A stretch of DNA of 64,000 nucleotides from Gnetum montanum (GCA_015680685.1 MNCI01036663.1:54927-118926); one strand, 5' to 3'; positions 34,701 through 46,267 are shown, counted from the first letter of the stretch. The notes: a model not told the origin generated them from the sequence alone. Made by a program: numbers and translations.

Positions 34701-37560
34701 TATTTCAAAAGACCTTTCACCTTAGCTAATGTCACCATACCACTTTCACCCTCATTTTAAAGTTTGGTGATGTGACATCAACATAGGAGTGGCTAAGGAA
34801 TAGGTGCCTAGATACATTCAAGCAAGCATCCAACATGTAGGTTTGCTCAATGTATTTATGAAACCTATCCCTTCCATCCCTATTACAAAGATGTTGCATG
34901 GCATTGACTCCTTCAATGAGACAAATGATAACTTTAGCACCATCATCCAAGGTATTAAGGTGAACATAGATGTAGGTGTTGGCCTCTTTCATGATTTGTT
35001 TGGTGTCTATGCTAATAGGGTAGAGGTTCCTACTAGGACAATAGGGAAATCAAGGCATCATGAAGAAGTTATAGAGTGGCTTGGCATCAACATGGGCCAT
35101 TCTATAATTTTGATGGATAGCTCCATGAACCATAAAGCAATGGAATCATATCCTTTATTTAGGTTTTCTAGATTGCCCAAGCTACTATCATGAAAGAAGA
35201 TAATTTTCCTAGAACAAGGGTGGACCATTAATAAGGAATTGATGGAGGGCATCGAATTTGATTGGGTGACTACTTTGATTACTGGGCTTCAAGAGGAGAT
35301 CCTTAGACTCCATGTTGACATCTCTATGATAATCCATATGTAGTTTGCACTTTTTGTAGGTTATCTAAAGAGGTTTGTGGAGTTTCTAGTGGTGTATAGA
35401 AATGGATGATGGATTTCCCAAGATCCAAGCCAACTTTATAAGCCTTGGATAAAGCACATTTATCCAATAGTTTAGGCCTAGAACCCACCAAAGGAGATGG
35501 ATGAAACTTTATCCATCAGCACTAAGAATCTTGATGTTAGCTAGTATGAGTCTCCTAATAGCTCTAATGATGATGAGCCCCTCTCATTTCCTGCTAGTGC
35601 CCAAGAGGCTAAATGGTGACACCTTAAGGCCAAAGGGGTAGCTAGAGAAATACTCAAGAGACCCATGGAGGAGGCATCCACAACATTAGATTAGTGTACC
35701 TCAAAGAAGCTTAACTTTAAGCTTAAGACATCACAACAAGAAGTTGTAGGTATTCATTGATTATATTTTCCTATTTCATGTTCTAAAGTGTATGGCTACT
35801 TTATAATTTCATGTGTTAACTAACTTTCTATATGTCATGGTTGTACACAAACGTTAGGTTATAGTAGCCCAAGTTGCTTCAGAGGTAAGAAAAAAGTCTT
35901 GTAGAAGAGATGCTCCTAAAATAGCCTATGCTTGATGGACTTGCTAATATAGGTATAGATGATTTAGATGCCTTATTTAGAGAGGTAGTGCCTAGTACCT
36001 CTCCCATCATCATTGCAAAGGAGGAAGATGAGGAGGAGCTAGGTATGCTTATGCCTTGATATTTTTGTTATATATTATTGGTTATCTTTGGTTGTCATCT
36101 TAATCTTTTGATGATTGTTATGCTTATAGTAGTTTCTAAGCCACTAGTGCAAGCTGCTATCCCTAAGTTGCATGTGAAACCATAGAGACTCTAGATAAAG
36201 TAGAGTTCTTGTGTGGGATTGCTAAGGACATCATCGATTGATTACATCAAGTTGCACCTAATATAGGTAAGGATTTTTCTTTATGTGCTTGCATTATGGG
36301 TTTTCCTTGCATTATGGCTATTTAAGGTTTTGTTTCATGGTTGTATTTTATGCTTATGTAGCATCATCCATGGACTGGAACCCTAGTAGAGACATGGAGG
36401 TAGAATTTTTTCTTAGACTTCCCTTTGATGTGTCTAGTGTACTTGTGAAGCTGTATGGGAGTACCATTGATTTGGTAATGTCATGCAAAAATTCTTTATG
36501 GAAGCTAGAGAGGTCCAACAAATCCCTATGAGAGGAAGTTATGGCATTAAGGAAAATGACCGAAAGGCAGGAGGATATGATTAGGGATCTTTGAGACTAT
36601 AAAGATTTTGTGGAAGTTGAAGTGGTTAACTCAAGAAAATTATGAACTAAGATGATTACCTAGGCCTACTACTGGCATGTTGTTTAGCATTAAGTAGTGG
36701 TCCTACGAGAGATGGTGTAACAGCATATGAAAATGGACCTTATCTTCCAAAATGTTAAGGATTGGCAGGATCACTGTGCCTGGGCCTAGAGTGGGGAAAG
36801 ACACAAAATGTTCACAAGCATTAGTATAAGGTTGATTGTGGGGCCTACTCAAAATGGCTTAAGGAAGAGTTGATTTAATGACACAAGAAAGAGATGTTCA
36901 TTCAAGGAATCCAAGAAAAGAGTGCTTATTAACTTTTTGAAAGCACTCTCAAGGTGGAGCAATCCCCTAGTCTTCAAGTTATCACTATTGTAGGTGAAAC
37001 TGCTACAACTGCTATTACGCATGAGTCCCCTACTTTGAGTTCTATAAATAGGGCTGATATTCTATCTAGCATTCATGTTGGGGATGTTAACTAGGTCAAC
37101 ATGATAGAGGACTAGATCCTCCATCATTTGGAGGAAGGCATTTTCCATCTACCGCTAAAAGTACTAGAGCCAAACTCTCCATAGGTTTAATATATTTTAT
37201 GTTTTAGTTTTTGCTTTAGGTAATGATTTTGGCTATGGATTACTAATTGGCTATATGTTGTTGCATTTCAAGTCTTAGGAAACTTCGTTGGCCCCAATGG
37301 TGAGGGTGGGAATGACCCACCACTTCCTCCTGCAAATTTCACTCAACAACCTTCTATAGTTTATCTTGTGGGTCATTTTTTCTTATTTTTATGTTGATGG
37401 CTATGGATATCCAAGACTATGTTATGGATGGTTGTTATTTTTTGACATGCTTGCTACACATTGTGGTTATGGATATGAGTTATGGACATTTTAATTTTAA
37501 GTTTAAAAATTTGGTTTTATTTTGGCTATATGCATCTATAGTAATAAATGTTATAAACAT
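31740..37560 (+). pseudogene. Decayed multi-intron antisense gene inside the retroelement
   Basis: I do not recognise the product. A TATA-like 'ttttataagataaat' at about 31,741 is followed by a leader ending CCCCAAG, then GTAGG. Predicted introns are 32,059-33,822 (acceptor tract TTTTGTTTTGTTTCATGCAG), 34,268-34,348, 35,750-35,857, 36,043-36,129, 36,267-36,361 and 37,185-37,272. The first is 1.76 kb; the rest are 81-108 bp, normal for plant introns. Exonic stretches include VVYQQLRGKFNEYITKFNF, a 130-codon open frame from 34,804 (FMKPIPSIPITKMLHGIDSF), and from about 36,480 a coiled-coil-like LWKLERSNKSL followed by EEVMALRKMTERQEDMI. Stops interrupt every exon. Antisense extra ORFs are known in Tat elements such as maize Grande; equating this one with them is inference. 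Confidence 0.5.
33410..33815 (+). repeat. Three-copy tandem repeat in the large intron
   Basis: Units start near 33,410, 33,546 and 33,695 (about 135-150 bp). Each has 'cta(a/t)ttaga-ta', then 'cttagagctttttatagaag', then 'ctaatttcacctctaa' and 'ttggtcataatgc'. The last unit runs up to the splice acceptor at 33,822. Confidence 0.6.
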
Positions 37561-37649
37561 TATAAACATTGAAAATGACTAAATTGATGTTTTTTAGTTC
37601 ATAACATTTAATGGCTAATTAATAGAAAGAAGTATCATAATAGATAAGA

Positions 37650-37970
37650 TGTTTGCTAGTTTTAGGTCATTGCGGGCATAGGTTATATTGCAAAATCATG
37701 GCTACATTGCTAGCTTAAGGCCATGACATGCCATAATGCCATTTTAAAGTCTTAGTGAACTATTAGTTCTAGTTTAGCATCTTAGCAGATGAAGTGCCAA
37801 TTTAAGGGCATAACAAAACATTAGTGCTAGTTTAACATCTTAGCAGACATAGTGCCAGTATAAGATCATCATGGACATAACAAAAGTTTAACATCCTAGT
37901 AGACATAGTGCTAGTTTAAGGTCATAGAAAATCATAACACTAGTTTAACATCTTAGTAGACACATATTTA
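37650..37970 (-). repeat. Minisatellite related to the integrase tail, right block
   Basis: Six or more units of about 40-50 bp with 'gctagtttaa-gtc' or 'agtttaacatcttagcagaca' words, for example near 37,655, 37,710, 37,755, 37,825, 37,910 and 37,940. They match the left block and the end of the integrase gene. Confidence 0.65.
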
Positions 37971-38130
37971 TAAGGCTTTTTCGATGTTTAGTAAAAACAT
38001 AAAGAAGGGTTCTAGCAAATAGGTAATCAATGCAAATAAACTTAGGCTACATGCATAAAATAACAAAGATATATGAAATTGCAAAAGAAAAATAAGGCTA
38101 TTTGGCTATCGATGCATCTAGTCATAGGGC

Positions 38131-38740
38131 ATGGAAAGGTCAAAGTGAACTTTATTTGTGTATATTCTTCCTAATGTTTAGAAGATCAGGGAATGACTAA
38201 GGCCTACTCTACACAACCTTGTATTCACCATCTCCTTCACTTATGATGCTAAAAGGGAGTTCATCCCATAATGTATTGCATTACTTGTCATTATCATCAT
38301 TCATTGTCTTAGGTCTTTTCTCTTCATGGCTAGGAGCTACTTCTTGAGGATCCATTTCAGATCCATATTCTATGTCTACATTGTTGATAGCTAGAAGAAC
38401 TACATTATCACCATGAATAATGATTTCACCTCCTTCATAAGGAAGGTGAATTTCTTGATGGATGGGCAAGAACATTGCTTGTAACTAAGCCAACCAAGGC
38501 CTCCCTAGGATCAAGTTAAATTCTAGTATCTCTTCTACCACCAAGAAGTTAGCAATTGTAGGGAATTATTTTTTGGCTACAAAATATAACTAGATATATT
38601 CCTTGATAGAAACTCCTGATTCATTGAAGGACTTAAGAGCTATGGTGGTTGTACATTATATTTGCTCAGTTAAATCCAAGTGTTCAAAAATGGTGCATGG
38701 AATGATGTTGGTTGTAGCTCCATCATTAACTTCCACCTAA
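38131..38740 (-). pseudogene. Aspartic protease and linker (Tat/Ogre-like element)
   Basis: The protease would cut the Gag-Pol polyprotein. On the minus strand from 38,740 the frame reads VEVNDGATTNIIPCTIFEHL, with DGA as the active-site turn, then SFNESGVSIKEYI, VVEEILEFNLILGRPWLA (the conserved LGRPWL) and, in the open stretch 38,475-38,281, MFLPIHQEIHLPYEGGEI. Coding-like sequence continues to about 38,130 (DELPFSIISEGDGEYKVV). It is broken by stops and lies next to gag upstream, but RT is more than 10 kb away instead of a few hundred bases. Confidence 0.75.
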
Positions 38741-39990
38741 TGTATTTTAAATTTTCCTATGCGTATAGTTATGAATAAAGGGGCTATAGTCACTTCATCA
38801 TTTTTGGTATTAACTTTAATGTTGGTATCACAAAATATTAAGGGTGTTGACTTCTCCTCCCTTAGTAATGGAGGAATCATCACTATATGAATGACTTTCT
38901 TGTTAGCAAGAATATTCTCACTATTGGATATGGAGTTCAGCATTTTGACTAGCATCTCACAATGTGTGATAGAATTCATGATCAAGTCATACAAATTTAG
39001 GGTTCTATTTTCTACTTGAGTGATTGCTTGACTTGGTCCATTGCATTGAGGAAGGTTTTGTTGTTAGCCATGGGCTTGTCATCATGATTGTGCTTTACTT
39101 CCTAGTTTCACCCCAAAATGCAAACCTCAGCTTTAGGCTTTAGCTATTTTGGTTCTTCTTCATTTTTTAGATTGTGGCTTTTAGCATTTTCTTGTGTCTT
39201 GTTCATTGAAGGGGATGGAACATAGGAGGTCATGGTTATATCTGAAATGGGAGCAGGATTTCGTGAATCCACTTCCTTTCATGCCTTAGTATGCTTGGCT
39301 CCCTTGTTGTTAGGCTTTTGCTTATGCTTCTTCCTTTGGTTGGCTATATCTTTTGGTTGTCAACCATTAGTTATAAGGAAGAGGTAGTAGCATTGGCTAT
39401 CATAGGGGGTTGTTGTGTAGTTGGTTGGGATATACCTATTTGAGTTGTATTGGGTTAGGAGACTTTGATGATAAAAGGTTCCCTTGGAGGAACTTGTTAT
39501 TTTACTCTTACAACAAAGGGGGCTCTTGAGCACTAGTCCCCCCTATCTATCACCCTTTCTAGGTCATCCTTCATCACAATGCAAAAGTCTATGTCATTAC
39601 TAGTCAATTAATGATAATGAAAAAAGTGGTATAACATGAAGTATTTAGGTAGCTGGGGATCATACTTAATTACCTCAGAGGGATCTTTGGCTATTTAGCA
39701 TAGCTTCTTGTGTTTCTTTTGAGCAACTTTAGTCATTTGCTTGTGTTGCATGCATCCACTTCTTAACAATTGGTTTAGCAATTTAGATGGTTTTAATGAC
39801 AACATAGTGTATTTAGACCTATCTTTCCTTTTGAAGTTAGGTCTATTTGTTGTCAATATAGTGGTTCTAGGAATGAAAGATTGGTTATTATGATCATTAG
39901 TACGGAACTTGGGAAAATTAAAATTTGGCCCTTAGTTTTTGGCCTTGGTGTCCTTCGTTATAGTTGCTATGGTAGTGTTGTTTTTTTTTG
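38741..39990 (-). pseudogene. Gag C-terminus to protease spacer
   Basis: A short open frame (38,994-38,737, MNSITHCEMLVKMLNSISNS) lies in this stretch. It is probably the gag C-terminal region and protease leader. I did not find a CCHC zinc knuckle. Stops are frequent. Confidence 0.4.
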
Positions 39991-41280
39991 CTCTTTCTTT
40001 GTCTCTTCAAGTATGTTGGTTTTTATATGATATATATGCTGGATCATGACTAGCCTTCATGGCATCCTCTATGTTTTTAGTTTCCAACAATGCTTGGCTA
40101 AGAGACCATGAATCAAGATAGTAGAGTTTAGACTTGATGAAGTCATTAATTGATCCCTTGAATATGGCTAACAAGCGAGCTTTGGCTATGAGCTCTAGTA
40201 TTTCATTCAACAATCCATTCCACTACTGAATGAATTTTTCTATAAGTTCTAAGGATCCTTGGTTGACCTTCATGAGTTGGTCAAGAGTTATGTTAGGCTT
40301 CAGGTTATACTTGAAGTAGTTGACAAACTAGGCTACTAAGTCCTCTAAGGAGGCTATGGATCCTCTAGGTAATGCACAATACCAATCAAGGGCTTTCCTA
40401 GTCAAAGACATATGAAAAATCCTCATGATGGTATGAGGACATGGTTTCAAGAGAAAACATTCAATTCAAAAGGTAATAAGGTGAGCATTAGGATCACCTT
40501 CTCTATTATATTTGCTAAATTTGGTGATGGGGATAGAATAAGGAAGTATCAAGGATGGAACTATAGGACTTCTGGAATCATCTTGGTAGAAATCCATAAT
40601 CTTAATGGTTTTCATGGTAGAGGATTTAAGCCTCTCTAACTCCTCTGTTAGGTCTTGGATCATTTGGAAAGCTTGATCCAAGCCTTTCAGTAGCCCCATA
40701 GTTTGCAAGGTTTGTACATAAGGTTGTAGTATGTGTTGTGAGGATTGCAACCTCATTATGGATTACATGATAGAATGAAAAGGTTGCGATAGGGTTGTGT
40801 CTTGAGGACCAAATAAGGAAAAAGATGTTTATGCCAGTACTTGAGGAACAAATGGGACAAACATGGTGTATGACCTTTGTGTTGCTGGGGGTCCCATGGT
40901 GGATCCCATGTGAGTAGTTTGTAGATTTGTGATGGAAAAAACCACCATTGGTGATTTTGTATATTAAGGTTATTTTGCAAACAACATTGATGTCTTATAT
41001 TTTCTTGTTTGTGGCATTGATTGAGTGCAATGTGTGGCTACAACCAATGTGGGATCTATTGTAGTAAGGTATGGGGGACTAGAAGAAGGGGGCATCATGC
41101 CCATAGAAAAAACAAAAGCATTAGGGGAAGGTTTTGTGACATTGGGGGATGCTTCTTGAAACAATCCTCCAAGGATGTTTTTAGGCTAATATTTTTCCTT
41201 AAATTCATCCTGCTCTTCTTGTTGGTCCCCAAAGGTACGCTTGTCATCTTCCTCTTTTATGCCAATAAATTAGGCTAGGA
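39991..41280 (-). pseudogene. Gag (Tat/Ogre-like element)
   Basis: Gag forms the retrotransposon capsid. From 41,164 a proline-rich start (MFQEASPNVTKPSPNAF) leads after frame changes to LDQAFQMIQDLTEELERLK, YSIPITKFSKYNREGDPNAH at about 40,480-40,560 (the usual F-G..DP..H entry of gag), ASLEDLVA, FVNYFKYNL, and the open block 40,213-40,007 with LNEILELIAKARLLAIFKGS and SKLYYLDSWSLSQALLE. The order agrees with plant Tat gag. No intact reading frame remains; the start near 41,270 is a guess. Confidence 0.75.
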
Positions 41281-41830
41281 TGCTAGAATAGACATTGCTA
41301 AGAGTGATTTCTTCATATGTGGAAGTGATATACTCTTTCCCCTCTCCCTTGTGTATGAGCTCAAACTCCCTTTTTGCCTTAGTTTCAATTCATGGGATTA
41401 GCATGTCTGCTTGTATTTTGACACAAATGAAGTTATAACAATCTTCATTTATGGTTTCAAAATTGGAACTCTCCCATTTGACTCTAAAAAATCTCCTGCA
41501 ATCAATTATCGCAGGGTCTTTGGGATCATACACCCTCATGACTTATTTTTTATGATCTTTGCTAGTGAAGGTGAAGGGCACTTTGGTGGATTTTCAAAAG
41601 GAAATGGTTATAATACTAAGGATTTCTTAAGAATAGGCTATAAATGGTATATACTAGCAAATGGGATTAAAAAAATCTTAAAGAAAATGAAAATAGTAGA
41701 AAATGATGTACTTACTATAATTAGTAAGTGGGGCATAAGGGGGTTTTACCCATTTACTAGAAATAGAATATTGACAATGTTGGCTTCAAACCTCATCCAG
41801 GTTGGCCTCCCAATTGCCTCTATGCATGGT

Positions 41831-42960
41831 GGAGGAAAGAAGGAGGATAAGTTAATTAAAATCTCACACCTTCTTATTTCAATATTGGGATGAAGAGGGA
41901 AATGTAAAATTGGCAGTTCCAAAGATGGTTTTGGTAGGTTTCCAACTTTTAGGAAAAAAGTAGCAAACGTAGGCTTTTTTGTTATGGACACCAATGTTAG
42001 TTTGGTGGAAAATAATATGGCAACAAAAATTAAATTTTTATCAACACTTCCATGCTCTCTTTGTTTTAGGAATTCATGGTAGATGTTGTGAAATTCCAAC
42101 ACCCAAACCCCCTATAGCTTCCACATTGNGGTGTGGAGGAGGAAAGAAGGAGGATAAGTTAATGGAAATATCAAACCTTCTTATTTCAATGTTGTGGTAA
42201 AGATGGAAATGTTTGAAAATAAAAATGTAAAATTGGCACTTCCAAAGATGGTTTTGGTAGTTTCCAAATTTTACCAAAAAAGTAGGAAAAGTGGGCTTGG
42301 TTGTTATGGACACCAATATTATTTTGGTGGAAAATAATATGGCAACAAAAATTAAATTTTTATCAACACTTCGATGCTTGCTTTGTTCTTGGAATTCATG
42401 GTAGATGTTGTGAAATTGCAACACCCAAACCCCCTATAGCTTCCACATTGAGGTTTTTTCCATTAAGGAGGGAAGGTAAAGGTAGCATTGAATTCATTAG
42501 GGGTTTTAGCTAAAAAAATGGCTTTCAACTTTCAATGAAAGTAGATTTGGTTATAAAATTGATTTCCAACTTCATCAACACTAGCCTCTTGACTACTTCC
42601 AAATTGGATATGGCAGACGACAAAAAGAAAAGGAGGGGTAAGATGATGGGAATCTCACACCCCTACCTTAATGTTGATGAGGGGCAAGGCTGAAATCAAA
42701 AGTGGAAATTTGGTGTTTTTCCATTAAAACTAGTTTTAGGTGGCTTCCAATTTTCTCAACCTAGAAATGTGGGGGGAAAACCAACTCATGAAAGAGTTGA
42801 ACCCTTCCACTTTTGGAAGCTAGAAAATAAAATTTTGGCAATAAAAATAATAGGGGAGGGGGGGAATACCAATGCTAGCTTTGGGTTGTAAAATTTATAG
42901 TAAATGCTATGAAAAGCCAAAACCCAACCACCTACAACTTCCACATTGTAGTTTTGTTTA
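41831..42960. repeat. Leader tandem repeat, period about 307 bp
   Basis: 'ggaggaaagaaggaggataa' starts at 41,831 and again at 42,138. Both units continue through 'ccaaagatggttttggtag', 'gttatggacaccaat' and 'aaccccctatagcttccaca'. A third, more diverged unit covers about 42,610-42,955 and ends 'cacctacaacttccacattg'. A single N at 42,129 lies at the border of units 1 and 2. Confidence 0.85.
42129..42129. other. Ambiguous base (N)
   Basis: A single N exactly at the junction of two tandem units. It may mark a collapsed or joined assembly position, so the copy number here is not reliable. Confidence 0.95.
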
Positions 42961-43094
42961 TTGGATTGTGGTGGTGTGGGGGGGGGTGTTGTTGGGGGTG
43001 GAGAAGACTAGCATTGATTCTTCAAAGGTTTTGGCTATAAATGACTATGAAAATAATAGGTCTAGTTATAGAACTTAGGCTATAGTTTAGGCCC

Positions 43095-43108
43095 TCCTTC
43101 TATTACCA
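43095..43108 (-). other. Candidate primer-binding site
   Basis: The minus strand reads TGGTAATAGAAGG eight bases after the LTR end. It resembles the initiator-Met tRNA site TGGTATCAGAG with two changes. The identity of the tRNA is uncertain. Confidence 0.4.
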
Positions 43109-43116
43109 ACAAAAAC

Positions 43117-44671
43117 TATTGCAACTAAAAACCTTGATTACTAGAATGAAAACCAAGAATCCTCAATGCAAGTAGTTTCCCAACCCTGAATTCCCAAGGC
43201 CTTTACTAGAGAAATGGGATTTGGGGTGCCCTATGTAGTCTACTAGATCAGCTAGGGACTTATGAAATGAAAAATGCAGAAATATAAATGGATCCAAATA
43301 ATGCATAGAAAATAAAATTGATTTTTGAATACAATACCTAAAACTTAAAATTTTATTAAGAAAGAAAAGAATAAGTTTGAGAAATGTGTACAAATGGTGC
43401 GTAGATGAGCAAAATGGAGGTTCACTTATGCAAGAGTTTAAAACCTATTGAAGTCAATGTGGTGTGCTTCATGATCAAGGTGCTAAGCCACTCTTGATGT
43501 TATCAAATCTTCCTTCACTATTGTAACATTAGATTTGCAAGTTGGATCACTCAAGGCTACAATGCTTCCAGACTAGAGTTCAAGAGCATGCAAATGTGCG
43601 AACTTGCAAGGACTCATGAGTGCTTGAATGCCCCAAGTGTGGAATTGTGAAAAATTATGTGTACGGAAAATTACCTTCTCAACAAAATGTGGAACCTTCA
43701 AAAAAATTATGAGAAGCGTGTTTCTAGTATAGCCAAAAACTTTCTAAACTTGAGAAACATTGTTGGGATCCCTCAAATGGTATTTGAGGTTGGCTTTTAT
43801 AAAGTCTTTGGACTATGAATGGAGCTATAAATTGGCTATGATTGGGCTGCCAAATAACTACAAATTTAATGAAATTTTGTTGCAAATTGGCTACCAAATT
43901 TAGGTGAAATGGATGCCCAAATCTGGGGGGTTACTAAACATAGTAAGAACCTTCCCCCATGGCCATTCCATTTACTAAAAATAATAACCATGGCACACCG
44001 TCCATGCTAGGGATGAATCTTTCATGCTGAGCTCTCTGTCTTATTTGTTGTAGTGATTGGTCAATGTTGAAGTGCATGAGGTGATGAATTTTTCTTTTGG
44101 TGGATTCCATAGTGGGGGATTAAATTTTCTATGCTAGGGAAAAATTTCCAAGTTGGAAAGAAAAATTTTCAAGCTAGGGGAAAATTTTCTAGGCTAGGGG
44201 AAGGGGAAAACTTTCTAGGTTGGGGGGAAAGTTTTCAAGCTAGGGAGGAAACTTCTTAGATTGAGGGAAAAACTCTCTAGGCTGGGGGAAAGTTTCCAAG
44301 TTCTGCATTTGGTGTCCCCATTGAGGGGGAAAAAGTTTTCAAACCCCTCATCCATCCATGCTAGCTATAGGTGAGATCTACCCCCTACATGTGTTTCCAA
44401 CATAGAAAAATGCAACCCATAAAATTATCTTTGTTAGCATTCCAAAAGGCATTTTTGACACCCCCAAGCCCAAATATAGATACTATGTGACTTTTTTCAC
44501 TTGGGGAATGAGGCTTTGACCAATTATGAGGCATTTTTTAGCCCCAAAAGTATAAAGCATGTGAAATTTCTCATTATGGGTTATAATTTTCACATATACA
44601 ATGAAGTTTCACCTCAAGATTCATGGGTTAAAAAATTCATGATGAAATTGGTTATAGCATACAAATTTTTG
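43117..44671 (-). repeat. 5' LTR of the Tat/Ogre-like element
   Basis: Pairs with 22,385-23,911. Its start has lost the clear TGCCAC seen in the 3' LTR. The internal short-period array at about 44,120-44,310 has more units than in the 3' LTR. Confidence 0.85.
44120..44310. repeat. LTR minisatellite, expanded copy
   Basis: About eight units of 20-25 bp with the core 'aagttttctaggctagggg'. The 3' LTR has about five at 23,395-23,520, so the two LTRs differ in copy number. Confidence 0.75.
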
Positions 44672-44782
44672 TGGTATTTCAATAAGAAAAAAATGATCAA
44701 AGATGATTTGCAGAATCTATAAATAAACAAAGATCTAGCTCTCCATAAAGGTGAATGTAAAAAAATAACTCATGTAGTCAAC

Positions 44783-44945
44783 TCCATGTTTTTGGGACAA
44801 GGCTAGAATAATGACGATGATGATTCTTACAACCAATCCTAAAAAGCTTCTTCTATAGGTTAGGAAAAGTATTAGGCCTTACCTTTGTTTAGAAGCATGT
44901 TTATAGGTTTTCAGTTTTTATTAAAGGATTTATTCTTATAATGTA
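44783..44945. repeat. Dispersed repeat R3, copy 3 (partial)
   Basis: Shares 'cttacaaccaatccta-aaa', 'ggccttac', 'tttagaagcatgttta' and 'aaaggattta' with the other R3 copies. It is followed directly by R4. Confidence 0.65.
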
Positions 44946-44949
44946 TTTG

Positions 44950-45300
44950 CAATTATTCAAATTGATAATGTTTGATCTAATTTGCAAATTCTTATCAAAC
45001 AATGATTGAAACCCTTAAACCACTTCTCATTAACTATTTTTAAGAATTTTTCAATGTACGTAATATAGAAATATGTTCAAAAAATAATCTATGTTGTGAT
45101 TTTTGATAATGAAAGTGATATTCATTAACTTTATTAATTTATTGTATATATTTAAATAAGTGAAATTTAATACTATAATTTTAAAAGGTATTTAAAAATT
45201 AGCACTTGATAATTGAACTATTATCCACTTCATTTTAAATTAAAGATGCAATAATTTTGAAATAATAGCCATGAATGGAAAAGAATTTTTAAAAATTTGG
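44950..45300. repeat. Dispersed repeat R4, copy 2 (empty site for the SINE)
   Basis: Collinear with 15,150-15,660 but without the S1 SINE. The site 'tatttttaagaattt' occurs once at about 45,034-45,048. Confidence 0.75.
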
Positions 45301-46060
45301 GGCAATATGACTCTAATTTCCTATGTGCATTTATATGTAATATGACACATGTTATTTGACATCAGTACAAATGGTTAAAATTTATAACATAAATAGGGGA
45401 GTGTTCAAGGCTTATTTTAAAGCATGTGATCTTTTAAAAAGAATAGGATCATGTGCTTAATTTTTCTACCACATCTTTTAAAAAATTTCTCTCACATCTC
45501 ATAACTTTAAATATTCAAAAAATAGAGCTTTGCACTATCATTTTAATTTCCAAAGATCCATGTTATAATTTAATTTAGATTTATACATCGCAAAGTATGA
45601 GAAAATGATAATTAGATATTTGCACATAGTAGATTATTAGAAAATGGTAGTTAGAAATTAAGATTTACTTAAGCTTTACACTATAATTTGCACACAAAAG
45701 AGTGTGAGAACATGAGAGAAATATCCTAATTAGTATAAAGTAATTTGAGAGTAAAATTAAAATTTAACTTTCATCTAATAAGATTCTTCTCAATATATAG
45801 GCCTCAAGTAGTTCAATCTATACAAAGTTTCTTACTATTAGAGTAATGGTACTAAGCTTTCAACCTAATACCTTTGGATACAATGCAATGTGAGCTAACC
45901 AACTTAACCATACTTAGTGGATGAGTACACTTAAGCTCTATAAGTTAAGGAATTTATTCAATATATTATTATTTCTTAAATTTTGTAACTAAAACTAAAT
46001 TTTAAATTCCATCCTCTATGATCCTCTTAAATCTATCAAACTAAGTAGCTCAATGTATAG
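45301..46060. other. No recognisable feature
   Basis: AT-rich sequence. A degraded SINE head may lie at 45,800-45,930 and 46,075-46,141 ('ccactcagttaacacctcgt'), but boxes are too eroded to annotate separately. Confidence 0.35.
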
Positions 46061-46267
46061 CTTAGTATTGATCATAGGAATTGAACATGTGATTAAGGTT
46101 TTTATGAAAAGGCTTTTACCACTCAGTTAACACCTCGTTATTAGTATTTTAGTGCAGCATAGTTCACTTAATTACAACATGTATCTTGTGGTCTATAAGT
46201 TAGAGGTTTAATCATAAAAGATATTTCGAAACATGTGTAACTTGAATGTATGGTAGGAGGTGTCAAA

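Larger units (their letters stand above)
27470..38130. other. 10.6 kb block between protease and RT
   Basis: Protease-linker coding can be followed down to about 38,130 and RT-linker coding up to about 27,465. The space between does not read as pol. From left to right it holds a WPT-LN minisatellite (27.74-28.02), a tandem array with a period near 184 bp (28.45-31.0), a plus-strand decayed multi-intron gene (31.7-37.5) and a second WPT-LN minisatellite (37.65-37.97). It could be a nested insertion of a related element piece or an internal rearrangement. No target-site duplication or terminal repeat was identified with confidence. Confidence 0.6.
41281..43094 (-). other. Leader of the Tat/Ogre-like element
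   Basis: The long untranslated region between primer site and gag. Most of it is a tandem repeat (next entry). It holds the longest open frame in the window (41,411-41,893, plus strand, 160 codons). This is antisense to the element and partly made of repeat, with no recognised domain, so it is not annotated as a gene. G-rich runs occur at 42,860 and 42,970. Confidence 0.55.
22385..44671 (-). mobile_element. Tat/Ogre-like Ty3/gypsy element, about 22.3 kb, with displaced middle block
   Basis: Order on the minus strand is 5' LTR (44,671-43,117), primer site, leader with tandem repeats, gag, protease, a 10.6 kb unexplained block, RT, RNase H, integrase, polypurine tract and 3' LTR (23,911-22,385). 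The RT words FMDGFSRCN and SYEDMLGLD and the large size point to the Tat/Ogre branch of non-chromoviruses. Tat elements are known to carry extra ORFs, sometimes antisense, but usually upstream of gag or between integrase and 3' LTR, not between protease and RT. In one 210-base sample of the LTRs I counted about 25 differences, so the insertion is old. No target-site duplication was recognised. All genes are broken. Confidence 0.8.

Noticed and set aside
34732-34992. Minus-strand frame within the middle block as part of pol
   Set aside because: No RT, integrase or protease motif; the plus strand with splice signals explains this region better.
41411-41893. Longest open frame in the window (plus strand, 160 codons)
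   Set aside because: It is antisense to the leader of the retroelement, overlaps the tandem repeat and shows no domain; it is most likely a chance frame.
41746-42424. Two similar minus-strand frames of 118 and 116 codons
   Set aside because: They resemble each other only because they lie on consecutive units of the 307-bp tandem repeat; no gag-like motif.
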